Notes under the pieces: generated by a model
What the model was told of the DNA's origin: nothing
Database searches by the model: none
What the model saw: only the letters and a program-made list of their open reading frames with translations
Made by a program: the position numbers and the translations under genes
Shown here: positions 32,970 through 41,536 of the stretch, in pieces
Layout: each line of letters begins with the position of its first letter
Numbering within the stretch: the stretch's first letter is position 1
NCBI RefSeq assembly: GCF_035818635.1
Contig: NZ_JAYLLH010000005.1
Coordinates: forward strand, 106,483-170,482
Length of the DNA: 64,000 nt
Direction of reading: 5' to 3'
Origin: Mesobacterium_A hydrothermale
GTDB lineage: Bacteria; Pseudomonadota; Alphaproteobacteria; Rhodobacterales; Rhodobacteraceae

Positions 32970-33458
32970 TTACAGCGTGCGGAACATCACCAGGGCATCA
33001 ACGTAGCCTTCGGTCGGGTGACGGAAAGCGCCGGGCAGGCGGCCCACGATCTGGAACCCCGCCCGTTCCCACGTGTCGATGGCGCGGGTGTTGGTCGACA
33101 CGACAAAGTTATACTGCATTGCGCGATACCCGGCTGCCCTGGCCGTGTCCAGCGAATGCGCCAGCAGCGCGCGCGCCACGCCCTTGCCGCGCGCGCCGGG
33201 CAGGGTGCAATAACCGGCGTTGCAGACATGTGCGCCGTTGCCTGTCTGGTTGGGCTTCAGGTAGCTGCATCCCAGCGCCTGTCCGTCCACCTCGGCAATG
33301 AAGCAACGCGCGGTTTCGGGCCAGAAATACGCTAATCCACCGGGCTTGCCACCCTTGGGGTCGGCGCAGAACGTATCGCCGGCCTCGACCGACGGTTTTA
33401 GGATCGACCAGACAAGGTCTTCGTCGTCGCGGGTCGCTTCGCGGATCGTCAGTGTCAT
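32970..33458 (-). CDS. GNAT-family N-acetyltransferase
   Basis: A 162-residue protein starting MTLTIREATRDDEDLVW. The acetyl-CoA-binding motif A is GARGKGVARALLAHSLDTARAAGY, and motif B resembles NTRAIDTWERAGFQIVGRLP. Predicted to acetylate a small molecule or protein amine. The ATG at 33458 overlaps the stop of the K+ channel gene (ATGA), so the two are coupled. Substrate unknown. Confidence 0.9.
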   Translation of the reverse strand: MTLTIREATRDDEDLVWSILKPSVEAGDTFCADPKGGKPGGLAYFWPETARCFIAEVDGQALGCSYLKPNQTGNGAHVCNAGYCTLPGARGKGVARALLAHSLDTARAAGYRAMQYNFVVSTNTRAIDTWERAGFQIVGRLPGAFRHPTEGYVDALVMFRTL

Positions 33459-34225
33459 TCCAGACCTTCGGTTTCGATGTGGATGAACGCGCCGCAATGC
33501 TTGCAATGCACCGCGTCGGCGTCATGCATCAACAGGCCGCAGCGGTGGCATTTCTGGCGCACCTTGGTGGGCCGGAACAGCACCTGCGCAAGACGCAGGA
33601 ACAGGGTCACGCCAAAGATCATCACCACGACCGACAGCATCCGGCCCCAGGTCCCCGTCAGGGTGATGTCGCCAAAGCCCGTCGTGGTCAGCGTGGTGAC
33701 GGTGAAATACAGCGCGTCGGCATAGTTCCGGATGTCGGGGTTGTGCGGATATTGCGTGGCATAGATCAGCCCGGTCATCACGAACAGGAACACCAGCAGG
33801 TTGACGGCAGCGATGACCACCTCTTCGTTGCGGCGGAAAGCGGAAAAATCGCTGCGCAGCCGGTTCATCAACTGGTAGGTCCGCAACAGCCGCAGCGTCC
33901 GCAGCACCCGCAGAAAACCCAGCCCTTCCCCCGCCAGCGGCGCAAGGAACGATCCGATCGCCACGATATCGGCCAGCGTCGCCGGAGAGACCAGGTAGCG
34001 CAGGCGCTGCTTTTCGATCCAGAGCCGCGCAATGAAATCGATCAGGATGACCACGCCGAACACAGCGTCGATGGTTTCGATCACCGGTCCGTGGGTCGAA
34101 AACGACGTGGCGATCACGAACAGGATGGTGACGATGTCGAACACCAGCAGCGCATAGCGGAACCGATGCGCGCGATCGGTTTCGCCTTCGTACAGTTCGT
34201 GCAGCCGTTCCGTCAGTTTGCTCAT
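33455..34225 (-). CDS. voltage-gated-like potassium channel with C-terminal zinc ribbon
   Basis: A 256-residue protein with six-TM channel architecture: S1 about residues 25-45, an S4-like arginine-rich segment (FLRVLRTLRLLRTYQLMNRLR), a pore helix and a filter-like TTTGFGD (classic K+ filter is TVGYGD), then S6. The last 30 residues carry CHRC and CKHC, a zinc-ribbon-like four-cysteine motif that is unusual on a channel. The start MSKLTERLHEL at 34225 is chosen because a longer frame would run through the adh terminator. It is upstream of and coupled to the GNAT gene. Confidence 0.88.
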   Translation of the reverse strand: MSKLTERLHELYEGETDRAHRFRYALLVFDIVTILFVIATSFSTHGPVIETIDAVFGVVILIDFIARLWIEKQRLRYLVSPATLADIVAIGSFLAPLAGEGLGFLRVLRTLRLLRTYQLMNRLRSDFSAFRRNEEVVIAAVNLLVFLFVMTGLIYATQYPHNPDIRNYADALYFTVTTLTTTGFGDITLTGTWGRMLSVVVMIFGVTLFLRLAQVLFRPTKVRQKCHRCGLLMHDADAVHCKHCGAFIHIETEGLE

Positions 34226-34237
34226 ACCGGTTCCATG

Positions 34238-34280
34238 AAAAAGGGCGCCGGGTCCGTTGGTGGCGGAAATCCCGGCGCCC
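34238..34280 (-). terminator. rho-independent terminator of the formaldehyde dehydrogenase gene
   Basis: GGGCGCCGGG (34243-34252) and CCCGGCGCCC (34271-34280) form a perfect 10-bp stem with an 18-nt loop. On the minus strand it is followed by TTTTT and lies 32 bp beyond the stop. Confidence 0.85.
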
Positions 34281-34311
34281 TGCAAGGTTTCAGGTCAAGG
34301 CTGCATATGGC

Positions 34312-35442
34312 TCAGTAGATCACCACCGAGCGAATCGATTCGCCCGCGTGCATCAGGTCGAACGCCGTGTTGATCTCTTCCAGCGGCATGGTGTGTGTGA
34401 TCATCGGATCGATCTCGATCTTGCCGTTCATGTACCAGTCGACGAATTTCGGCACGTCGGTGCGGCCCTTGGCGCCGCCGAACGCGGTGCCTTTCCAGAC
34501 CCGCCCGGTGACCAGCTGGAACGGGCGCGTGCTGATCTCGGCCCCGGCCGGTGCCACGCCGATGATCACCGACACCCCCCACCCTCGGTGCGAACATTCC
34601 AGCGCATCTCGCATCACCTTGACGTTGCCGGTGGCGTCAAAGGAATAGTCGACCCCGCCGATCTGGTCCTTTTCGGTCTTGGTCAGGTTGACGATCTCCT
34701 GCACGACCGAGCCTTCGATCTTCGACGGGTTGACGAAATGCGTCATCCCGAACTTGCGCGCCATCTCTTCCTTGGCGTCGTTCAGGTCTACGCCGATGAT
34801 CATGTCGGCCCCGGCCATGCGCAGGCCCTGGATCACGTTCAGCCCGATCCCGCCAAGGCCGAAGACGGCGGCGGTGCTGCCGATCTCGACGCCCGCAGTG
34901 TTGATCACCGCGCCGATTCCGGTGGTGACGCCGCAGCCGATATAGCAGATCTTGTCGAACGGCGCGTCGTCCCGAACCTTGGCCAGCGCGATTTCCGGCA
35001 TCACCGTGTGCTGGGCAAAGGTCGAACAGCCCATGTAGTGATAGATCGGGGTGCCATCCAGCATCGAAAACCGCGTCGTGCCATCGGGCATCAGGCCCTG
35101 GCCCTGGGTGTTGCGGATCGCGGTACACAGGTTGGTCTTGCCCGACAGGCAGGACGGGCATTCCCGGCATTCCGGAGTGTACAGCGGGATCACGTGATCG
35201 CCGGGCTTCAGCGTGGTCACGCCTTCGCCGACCTCGATCACGACGCCCGCGCCTTCGTGGCCCAGGATCGACGGAAAAATCCCCTCGGGGTCGGCACCCG
35301 ACAGGGTGAATTCATCGGTGTGGCAAATGCCCGTGGCCTTGATTTCGACAAGGACCTCTCCGGCCTTGGGGCCGTCCAGGTTCACTTCCATGATTTCCAG
35401 CGGCTTTCCGGCCTCAAGGGCGACGGCGGCGCGTGTACGCAT
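34312..35442 (-). CDS. S-(hydroxymethyl)glutathione dehydrogenase / class III alcohol dehydrogenase
   Basis: A 376-residue zinc enzyme (frmA/adhC/adhI/flhA type) that oxidises the glutathione-formaldehyde adduct and also reduces S-nitrosoglutathione. Features: GICHTDEFTLSGADPEGIFPSILGHEGAGVV (catalytic zinc Cys and HE), structural zinc cysteines in CRECPSCLSGKTNLC, GCGVTTGIGAVINTA and the NAD-binding VFGLGGIGLNVIQG. The start ATG at 35442 follows GCAGGAGGAACCGCA. It stands alone here, with a strong terminator. Upstream lies a 229-bp gap shared with the divergent SQR operon. Confidence 0.96.
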   Translation of the reverse strand: MRTRAAVALEAGKPLEIMEVNLDGPKAGEVLVEIKATGICHTDEFTLSGADPEGIFPSILGHEGAGVVIEVGEGVTTLKPGDHVIPLYTPECRECPSCLSGKTNLCTAIRNTQGQGLMPDGTTRFSMLDGTPIYHYMGCSTFAQHTVMPEIALAKVRDDAPFDKICYIGCGVTTGIGAVINTAGVEIGSTAAVFGLGGIGLNVIQGLRMAGADMIIGVDLNDAKEEMARKFGMTHFVNPSKIEGSVVQEIVNLTKTEKDQIGGVDYSFDATGNVKVMRDALECSHRGWGVSVIIGVAPAGAEISTRPFQLVTGRVWKGTAFGGAKGRTDVPKFVDWYMNGKIEIDPMITHTMPLEEINTAFDLMHAGESIRSVVIY

Positions 35443-35598
35443 TGCGGTTCCTCCTGCTTGTTTGCGCCACAGTGCGACAAAACGGACGGAAAGGGCAATG
35501 CGCAAACCCGACAGGATCGGACGGATCGCAACGAAGCGGTTCTGGCGTTCACGTCCGCGTGAGGCGGGCAGTTTTATATATATATCTCTAATTCAAGT

Positions 35599-35612
35599 TT
35601 GATCTGCATCAA
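35599..35612 (+). promoter_or_regulatory. perfect FNR/FnrL-type box upstream of the SQR operon
   Basis: TTGATCTGCATCAA matches TTGATNNNNATCAA exactly. It lies 60 bp upstream of the SQR start (35672), a spacing suited to activation around position -40. It suggests oxygen- or redox-dependent expression by an FNR/CRP-family regulator. The divergent formaldehyde dehydrogenase gene starts 157 bp away. Confidence 0.75.
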
Positions 35613-35671
35613 TGCCCGCAGACATTAAAACATTCAGATCACGCGATGTGAAAATAGGAGGAAATCCCTAA

Positions 35672-36985
35672 ATGACATCGCAATTCACCCCGACGCGCCG
35701 CGGCTTTCTGGGGCTGGCCGCTGGTGCCGGGGCGCTGGTCGCGACCGGTGCCGCGACGTGCGCCCAGGCGCAGGTCGCCACCAAGGCGAAGATCGTGATC
35801 CTGGGTGCTGGTGCCGCTGGTGCCGCCCTGTCGAACCGCCTGGTCCGCCGCCTGGATGGGGCACAGATCACCCTGGTCGATGGCCGCAAGGAACATTGGT
35901 ACCAGCCGGGCTTCAGCCTGATCGCCGCTGGCCTCAAGCCGTCCAACTACTCGGTGACCCAGACCACGGATTGGTTGCCCTCTGACGTGACGCTGAAACA
36001 GGAATACGCCGCCAACATCGACCCCGAGGCCAAGACCGTCGCGCTGCAATCGGGCGAAGTGCTGAACTACGACTATCTGATCATCGCCACCGGGCTGGAG
36101 CTGAACTACGGCGCCATCGAAGGGCTTGAGATGGACATGATCGGCAAGGACGGCATCGGCTCGCTCTATGCAGGGCCGGACTACGCCGCCCGAACATGGC
36201 AGGCCGCGTCCAAGTTCTCGGAAGAGGGGGGCATTGGCCTGTTCAGCCGTCCGAACACGGAAATGAAATGCGCCGGCGCACCGCTGAAACATACTTTCCT
36301 GATCGACGACATCGCGGTGCGCAAAGGCACCCGCGGCAAGCTCGACATCACCTACATGGCCAACAACGACAGCCTGTTCGGTGTGCCGATCGTGTCGGAA
36401 AAGGTGCGGATGGTGTTCAAGGACCGCGGCATCAATGCCGATTACAGCCGCGTTCTGAAATCCATCGACGCCAGTGCCAAGCGGGCGGTGTTCACCACCA
36501 AGGACGGCACCGAGGAACGCGATTACGACTATATCCACCTGATTCCGCCGCAGCGCGCACCGCAGGTCATCCGCGACTCGGGCCTGAGCTGGGCAGACAA
36601 GTGGGTTGGCGAAGGCTGGGTCGAGGTCGACAAGCACAACCTGCGCCACAACCGCTATCCCAACATCTTTGCCGTGGGCGACGTGGCCGGCGTGCCGAAG
36701 GGCAAGACCGCGGCCAGTGTGAAATGGCAGGTCCCGGTGGTCGAGGAACACCTTGTTGCTCAGATCAAGGGCGACACCACGGACGCCAGCTATAACGGCT
36801 ATACCTCGTGCCCACTGATCACCCGCGTGGGCCGGGCGATGCTGGTGGAATTCGACTACAACAATGACCTCACCCCCAGCTTCCCGGGCATCATCGCCCC
36901 GCTGGAAGAACTGTGGATCAGCTGGCTGATGAAGGAAGTGGCGCTGAAAGCCACCTACAACGCCATGCTGCGTGGCCGCGCGTAA
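35672..36985 (+). CDS. Tat-exported sulfide:quinone oxidoreductase-like FAD protein
   Basis: A 437-residue FAD/NAD(P)-fold protein. A Tat signal (TRRGFLG at residues 8-14, hydrophobic core to about 34) precedes the dinucleotide motif IVILGAGAAGAALSNRL. The two catalytic cysteines expected for sulfide:quinone reductase are visible in MKCAGAP (about residue 200) and YTSCPLIT (about 380), as in the human SQOR-like branch. It would oxidise sulfide to sulfane sulfur and reduce quinone. A folded Tat-exported form is less common than the cytoplasmic-face enzyme. AGGAGG precedes the start. Likely FNR-controlled. Confidence 0.87.
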   Translation: MTSQFTPTRRGFLGLAAGAGALVATGAATCAQAQVATKAKIVILGAGAAGAALSNRLVRRLDGAQITLVDGRKEHWYQPGFSLIAAGLKPSNYSVTQTTDWLPSDVTLKQEYAANIDPEAKTVALQSGEVLNYDYLIIATGLELNYGAIEGLEMDMIGKDGIGSLYAGPDYAARTWQAASKFSEEGGIGLFSRPNTEMKCAGAPLKHTFLIDDIAVRKGTRGKLDITYMANNDSLFGVPIVSEKVRMVFKDRGINADYSRVLKSIDASAKRAVFTTKDGTEERDYDYIHLIPPQRAPQVIRDSGLSWADKWVGEGWVEVDKHNLRHNRYPNIFAVGDVAGVPKGKTAASVKWQVPVVEEHLVAQIKGDTTDASYNGYTSCPLITRVGRAMLVEFDYNNDLTPSFPGIIAPLEELWISWLMKEVALKATYNAMLRGRA

Positions 36986-36997
36986 GGAGCGACAGAC

Positions 36998-37357
36998 ATG
37001 AAAGACTTGACGTTCGGCACCCTGCTTGCCGTCTTCGAAGAAATCTTCGGCCGTGGTTTGTTCTGGGTCATGGTCGCCGTGGCGGCCGTGATTACGGTCG
37101 CCTACATCTACGTGCTGATTCGCGACCGCTCTGTCAGCTGGCGCAAATTCCTGTGGGCGCAGCTTTCGATGCCGTTCGGTGCCATCGCGGCTGTCCTGTT
37201 TGTACAGACGATGACCCGGTCCGGATTCAGCGATATCGGCGGCCCGATCGACGTGATCGTGCTGCTTATGGTTGCCGGTGGGGGCGCGGTTGGCATTGCC
37301 ATTCTCGTCTACACGCTGGAGTCGCTGCTACTGAGGAAGAAGGACAAACCTCTATGA
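36998..37357 (+). CDS. small three-TM membrane protein (possibly DUF5368 family)
   Basis: A 119-residue protein with three hydrophobic segments: GLFWVMVAVAAVITVAYIYVL, PFGAIAAVLFVQTM and IDVIVLLMVAGGGAVGIAIL, with a basic tail LLLRKKDKPL. It begins 13 bp after the SQR stop and overlaps the next start by 4 bp, so it is part of the SQR operon. I recall a DUF5368 family with this architecture but am not certain. The function is unknown; a partner of SQR or of the anion channel is possible. Confidence 0.78.
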   Translation: MKDLTFGTLLAVFEEIFGRGLFWVMVAVAAVITVAYIYVLIRDRSVSWRKFLWAQLSMPFGAIAAVLFVQTMTRSGFSDIGGPIDVIVLLMVAGGGAVGIAILVYTLESLLLRKKDKPL

Positions 37358-38334
37358 CCGACACACCCATGCCCGAGGCGGTTCACAACCGTCTGGAACA
37401 TTTTCCGATCACTTTTTTCGCCTCGGTCATGGGGCTTGCGGGGCTGACCCTGGCCCTGCATGTCGCCGAAGGGGCGCTGAAGTTCCCGCCCTTGCTCACC
37501 CATATCGCGCTGGCGGCGTCGGTGATCGATTTTGTCGTGATCTCGTTGTTCTATATCGCCAAGGCGGTGAAATATCCCGGCGCGGTCAAGGCGGAATGGA
37601 ATCACCCAGTGCGCCTTGCGTTCTTTCCGGCGATTTCGATCTCGGTCCTGCTGATCGCCACGGCGATGCGCCCGGTGTCGATGGATGCCGCCCGTGTGCT
37701 GTGGATTATCGGCACCGCGCTGCAAGGCACGCTGGCGCTGGCGGTGATTTCCAACTGGATCGGCCACCGCAAGTTCCAACACCCCCACATTTCGCCCGCT
37801 TGGTTCATTCCGGCGGTGGGCAACGTGGTGGTGCCGGTGGCCGGTGTCAGCCTGGGATTCCCCGAGATTTCGTGGCTGTTCTTTGCCGCAGGCGTGTTGT
37901 TCTGGATGATCCTGCTGACTCTGGTGATCAACCGGCTCATCTTCCACGATCCGCTGCCGTGGCGCCTTGTGCCGACGCTGATGATCCTGATCGCGCCGCC
38001 GGCCGTCGCCTTCCTGTCGTGGCTGCAACTGAACGGTGGCCAGATCGATGGCACCGCGCGGTTCCTGTATTACACCACGCTGGTCTTTGCCGCGATCGTC
38101 CTGATCGAGGCGCGGGCCTTCGCCAAGCTGTCCTTCGCCATGTCGTGGTGGGCGCTCAGCTTCCCGGTCGCGGCGCTGACGATCTCGTCCTTCCGCTTTG
38201 CCGGGCTGACGCATCTGCCCGCGATCCGCACCATCGGCATCATCGGGCTGGCGCTGCTGCTGGTGATCGTTCTGGGCCTGATCGTGCGCACATTCATGGC
38301 GATCGCCCGTGGTCAGGTCTGCCAGCCTGAGTAA
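37354..38334 (+). CDS. SLAC1/TehA-family anion channel-like transporter
   Basis: A 326-residue membrane protein with about ten hydrophobic segments. FPITFFASVMGLAGLTLAL near the N-terminus is typical of the TehA/SLAC1 (tellurite-resistance/dicarboxylate) family, which includes the sulfite exporter Ssu1 of fungi. WFIPAVGNVVVPVAGVSLG and the FRFAGLTHL region also fit. The start overlaps the upstream stop (ATGA). Its position after SQR makes export of a sulfur oxyanion such as sulfite or thiosulfate plausible; this is inference. Confidence 0.87.
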   Translation: MTDTPMPEAVHNRLEHFPITFFASVMGLAGLTLALHVAEGALKFPPLLTHIALAASVIDFVVISLFYIAKAVKYPGAVKAEWNHPVRLAFFPAISISVLLIATAMRPVSMDAARVLWIIGTALQGTLALAVISNWIGHRKFQHPHISPAWFIPAVGNVVVPVAGVSLGFPEISWLFFAAGVLFWMILLTLVINRLIFHDPLPWRLVPTLMILIAPPAVAFLSWLQLNGGQIDGTARFLYYTTLVFAAIVLIEARAFAKLSFAMSWWALSFPVAALTISSFRFAGLTHLPAIRTIGIIGLALLLVIVLGLIVRTFMAIARGQVCQPE

Positions 38335-38370
38335 GCAAACCCCGTGGGGGCGTGGTGCCGCGCCGCGCCC

Positions 38371-39243
38371 CTACAACTCTTCGGCAAACGCCTTGAGGTA
38401 GTTGAGGAACGCCTGAACCTTGGCGGTGCGATGCAAATCAACATGCGTCACAAGCCACATCGGCGCGCACCAGTCGTCCTGCGGGGGCACCACCTGAACA
38501 AGATCGGGATTGTGCGCCGCCTCGGTTTCCGGAAGAAACCCCAGCCCGGCCCCCTCCAGCACCGCACGCTGCATCACCCGCGAATCCGTACAGCGGAACC
38601 GGATCCGGTCGAACGGGATATTGTCCTTCAGCCATTTCTGATGCGGCGCGCGGTTGTCGGGGTTGTCATGTGCCACAAAGACATGCCCGTCGAGATCGTC
38701 CAACGCCGCCGGACGTCCGTGACGGTCGATATAGGACGTGCCGGCATAGAGCCCGATCCGCATCTGCGCAAAGGGCTGCACCACGTTGTCAGGCTCTTGC
38801 GGCACCGCCCCGGCGCGCAGGGCCACATGCGCTTCGCCGTATTCCAGCCGGAACAGCCGGTCGTCGGTCAGATAGCGTACGATGACCTCGGGGTGTTCGC
38901 GTTGGAACCCGGCCAGCGCCCGCACCAGGAAAGGTGCAAGGCTGACCAGCGATGTCACCACCAGTTCCCCCGTCACTTCTGACCCGCGGCCCCGGATACG
39001 GCCCGACAGTTGCTGAAACTGATCGTCGGTGGCTTGCGCCACGCGGCGCAGTTCCTCGCCTTCCTCGGTCGGGGTATAGCCGCGCGGGTGACGCTGGAAC
39101 AGCTTCACCCCCAGACGCTTTTCCAGCGCGTCGATGTGGCGGATCACCGTGGCGTGGTGCACGCCCAACGCTTCGGCCGCGCCACTGACAGTGCCCAGCC
39201 GCGCCACATGATAGGCGGTTCGGATTTCATCCCAATTCGTCAT
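38371..39243 (-). CDS. LysR-family transcriptional regulator
   Basis: A 290-residue LTTR. The helix-turn-helix region is HVARLGTVSGAAEALGVHHATVIRHIDALEKR-like (about residues 12-45), followed by LFQRHPRGYTPTEEGEEL and an effector domain. It converges with the SQR operon (tail-to-tail, 36 bp apart) and is not divergent from an obvious target, so its regulon is unknown. The HHATVIRHI recognition helix is a recognisable subgroup variant. Confidence 0.92.
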   Translation of the reverse strand: MTNWDEIRTAYHVARLGTVSGAAEALGVHHATVIRHIDALEKRLGVKLFQRHPRGYTPTEEGEELRRVAQATDDQFQQLSGRIRGRGSEVTGELVVTSLVSLAPFLVRALAGFQREHPEVIVRYLTDDRLFRLEYGEAHVALRAGAVPQEPDNVVQPFAQMRIGLYAGTSYIDRHGRPAALDDLDGHVFVAHDNPDNRAPHQKWLKDNIPFDRIRFRCTDSRVMQRAVLEGAGLGFLPETEAAHNPDLVQVVPPQDDWCAPMWLVTHVDLHRTAKVQAFLNYLKAFAEEL

Positions 39244-39314
39244 GACAGCCCGCGCAAAGGTTCCGGTTCCGCCGAATCATAAGCGAAGGGCGCGCGCTGC
39301 AAAGGGCGAATCGC

Positions 39315-39348
39315 AAAAAACAAACCCCCGCGAAAACATCGCGGGGGT
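39315..39348 (-). terminator. rho-independent terminator of the small secreted protein gene
   Basis: ACCCCCGCG (39324-39332) and CGCGGGGGT (39340-39348) form a 9-bp stem; on the minus strand it is followed by TTTGTTTTTT (39323-39315 side). It lies 36 bp beyond the stop at 39385. Confidence 0.9.
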
Positions 39349-39384
39349 CCGTAACTTTACAGGTCTCGAACGAAATGCGTTCGA

Positions 39385-39621
39385 TCAGCAGGTCTTGCCG
39401 ACGGTGGTGGTGCACTTCGACGAGGTGCCGCCCAGTGCCGGGATGATCAGCAGCGGGATCAGCGCCAGAGCCGGCGAAGGTGCCGAGCTGCTTACCGGAA
39501 CGACGGCGAACGGGTCTTCGTTGTCCACGTATGCGTCAGGGGTAACCTGGTTTTTGCCGCCAGCCATCGCGCCGGAAGCTGCCAGCGAAGCAATGAGTGC
39601 GGTTGCGAGAATCTTTTTCAT
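39385..39621 (-). CDS. small secreted protein of unknown function
   Basis: A 78-residue protein starting MKKILATALIASLAASGAMA (signal peptide) at 39621, with GGAG upstream. The mature part has DAYVDNEDPFAVVP, a second hydrophobic stretch (ALALIPLLIIPALGG) and two cysteines near the end (KCTTTVGKTC), so it could be membrane-anchored by its C-terminal half. It has its own terminator, and the good signal and monocistronic layout support a real gene. The family is not recognised. Confidence 0.78.
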   Translation of the reverse strand: MKKILATALIASLAASGAMAGGKNQVTPDAYVDNEDPFAVVPVSSSAPSPALALIPLLIIPALGGTSSKCTTTVGKTC

Positions 39622-39633
39622 GTCCGTCTCCAA

Positions 39634-40033
39634 GGAAAAGGGGCTAACCTATGTCCGTTAGTTACTGCATTTCAGGGTTGCGTCAACTGCCCTATGGTAG
39701 CGCACCGCAACTGTTTGTATAACAGCAACAGTCCACGCCGCATTTTTGGGCAATATTCCGCCTTACTCAATGGCAGCACCATATCGTTGCCCCGGGGCGA
39801 TGTCACCCCCGACGCGCGAAAAACCCCGCAAAACCCCTGTCTCGGTTGACTTTCACCTGTCTTGCGCCTATCCCGCGCAATGATTCCGGAAGTGGCAAAG
39901 CTTCCGGTCCTGTGGGCTATGCCCGGGATCGCCCCCCACCAGCGCGTTGCGCCCGTGGGGGCGTTTGCGCATTGCGCCATGGCTCCCCACATACGGGGCA
40001 GGAAACCTGGAGCGGCATAAGGAGGCCAGAGAC
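39634..40033. other. 400-bp region upstream of ffh: promoter and long leader, no gene
   Basis: This region contains the ffh promoter at 39846 and a leader of about 150 nt with a GC-rich hairpin at 39931-39963 (CGCCCCCCAC / GTGGGGGCG with one bulge). A minus-strand open frame at 39672-39992 has no gene-like features. No 4.5S RNA is recognised. Confidence 0.5.
39846..39874 (+). promoter_or_regulatory. sigma-70-type promoter of ffh
   Basis: TTGACT (39846-39851), a 17-bp spacer and TATCCC (39869-39874) upstream of ffh. The predicted transcript start, near 39881, leaves a leader of about 150 nt before GTG 40034. Confidence 0.6.
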
Positions 40034-41533
40034 GTGTTTGAAAATCTGTCCGAACGTCTCGGCGGCGTCTTTGACCGCCTGACCAAACAGGGCGCGCTGT
40101 CCGAAGACGACGTGAAAACCGCCCTGCGCGAGGTGCGCGTGGCCTTGCTGGAGGCCGATGTCTCTCTGCCGGTGGCGCGGTCCTTCATCAAGGCGGTCGA
40201 GAAAAAGGCCACCGGTGCCGCCGTGACCAAGTCGGTCACCCCAGGCCAGCAGGTTGTGAAGATCGTCCATGACGAACTGATCCAGGTCCTGACCGGCGAA
40301 GGCGAGCCCGGCGCTCTGAAGATCGACAACGCTCCCGCGCCGATCCTGATGGTCGGTTTGCAGGGCGGCGGCAAGACGACCACCACCGCCAAGCTGGCCA
40401 GGCGCCTGAAGGATCGCGATGGCAAGCGCGTGCTGATGGCCTCGCTCGACATCTATCGCCCGGCCGCGATGGAACAGCTGAAGATCCTTGGCGAACAGAT
40501 CGGTGTTGACACGTTGCCGATCGTCGCGGGGCAAAGCCCGGTCGAGATCGCAAAACGGGCCAAGCAGCAGGCGACGCTGGGTGGCTACGATGTCTACATG
40601 CTGGACACCGCGGGCCGTCTGCAAATCGACCAGGTGCTGATGCAAGAGGTCGAAGACGTCCGCGACGCGGTCAAGCCGCGCGAAACCCTGCTGGTGGTCG
40701 ATGGCCTGACCGGTCAGGTCGCGGTCGAGGTCGCGCAGGAATTCGACGACAAGATCGGCATCTCCGGCGTTGTCCTGACCCGGATGGACGGCGATGGCCG
40801 CGGCGGTGCGGCGCTGTCGATGCGCGCGATCACCGGCAAGCCGATCAAGTTCGTCGGTCTTGGCGAAAAGATGGACGCGCTGGAAACGTTTGAACCCGAA
40901 CGCATCGCGGGCCGTATCCTTGGCATGGGCGACATCGTCGCGCTGGTGGAAAAGGCGCAACAGACGCTCGAGGTCGAACAGGCCGAGCGGATGATGAAGC
41001 GCTTCCAGAAAGGTCAGTTCAACATGAACGACCTGAAGATGCAGCTGGAACAGATGATGAAGATGGGCGGGCTCGAAGGCATGATGTCGATGATGCCCGG
41101 CGCGGGCAAGATGGCCAAGCAGATGGAAGGCGCGGGCATCGACGACAAGGTCATCCGCCAGCAGATCGCACTGATCCAGTCGATGACCAAAAAGGAACGC
41201 GCCAACCCGCAGATCCTGCAGGCCAGCCGCAAGAAACGCATCGCCGCTGGCGCCGGCATGGACGTGTCCGATCTGAACAAGCTGCTGAAAATGCAGCGCC
41301 AGATGTCCGACATGATGAAAAAGCTGGGCAAGATGGGCAAGGGCGGCATGCTGAAACAGGCCATGAAGGGCATGTTCGGCAAAAGCGGCACGCCCGAGGA
41401 AATGCTGGGCCAGATGGACCAGAAATCGCTTGAACAGGCCGCCCGCCAGCTGGGCGGTGGTCAGGGCCTGCCGGGTCTTGGCGGCGGCATGGGGCTGCCC
41501 GGCGGCCTGTCAGGGTTCGGCAAGAAGAAATAA
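40034..41533 (+). CDS. ffh: signal recognition particle protein (SRP54/Ffh)
   Basis: A 499-residue GTPase that binds 4.5S RNA and signal sequences of nascent membrane proteins. Domains: N domain from residue 1, G domain with P-loop GLQGGGKTTTTAKLARRL (about 107), DTAGRLQID (about 195) and TRMDGDGRGGAAL (about 252), and a methionine-rich M domain from about 310. The start is GTG 40034 behind AAGGAGG. The C-terminal tail is Gly-rich (GGGQGLPGLGGGMGLPG). Four acetyltransferase genes follow closely and may be co-transcribed. Confidence 0.98.
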   Translation: MFENLSERLGGVFDRLTKQGALSEDDVKTALREVRVALLEADVSLPVARSFIKAVEKKATGAAVTKSVTPGQQVVKIVHDELIQVLTGEGEPGALKIDNAPAPILMVGLQGGGKTTTTAKLARRLKDRDGKRVLMASLDIYRPAAMEQLKILGEQIGVDTLPIVAGQSPVEIAKRAKQQATLGGYDVYMLDTAGRLQIDQVLMQEVEDVRDAVKPRETLLVVDGLTGQVAVEVAQEFDDKIGISGVVLTRMDGDGRGGAALSMRAITGKPIKFVGLGEKMDALETFEPERIAGRILGMGDIVALVEKAQQTLEVEQAERMMKRFQKGQFNMNDLKMQLEQMMKMGGLEGMMSMMPGAGKMAKQMEGAGIDDKVIRQQIALIQSMTKKERANPQILQASRKKRIAAGAGMDVSDLNKLLKMQRQMSDMMKKLGKMGKGGMLKQAMKGMFGKSGTPEEMLGQMDQKSLEQAARQLGGGQGLPGLGGGMGLPGGLSGFGKKK

Positions 41534-41536
41534 CCC

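Noticed and set aside
39672..39992. 106-codon minus-strand frame upstream of ffh
   Set aside because: Overlaps the ffh promoter and leader, has no Shine-Dalgarno and no recognisable features.
39880..40010. Possible 4.5S (SRP) RNA next to ffh
   Set aside because: Contains a GC hairpin but lacks the conserved GGAAG / AGCAG internal-loop pattern of SRP RNA.
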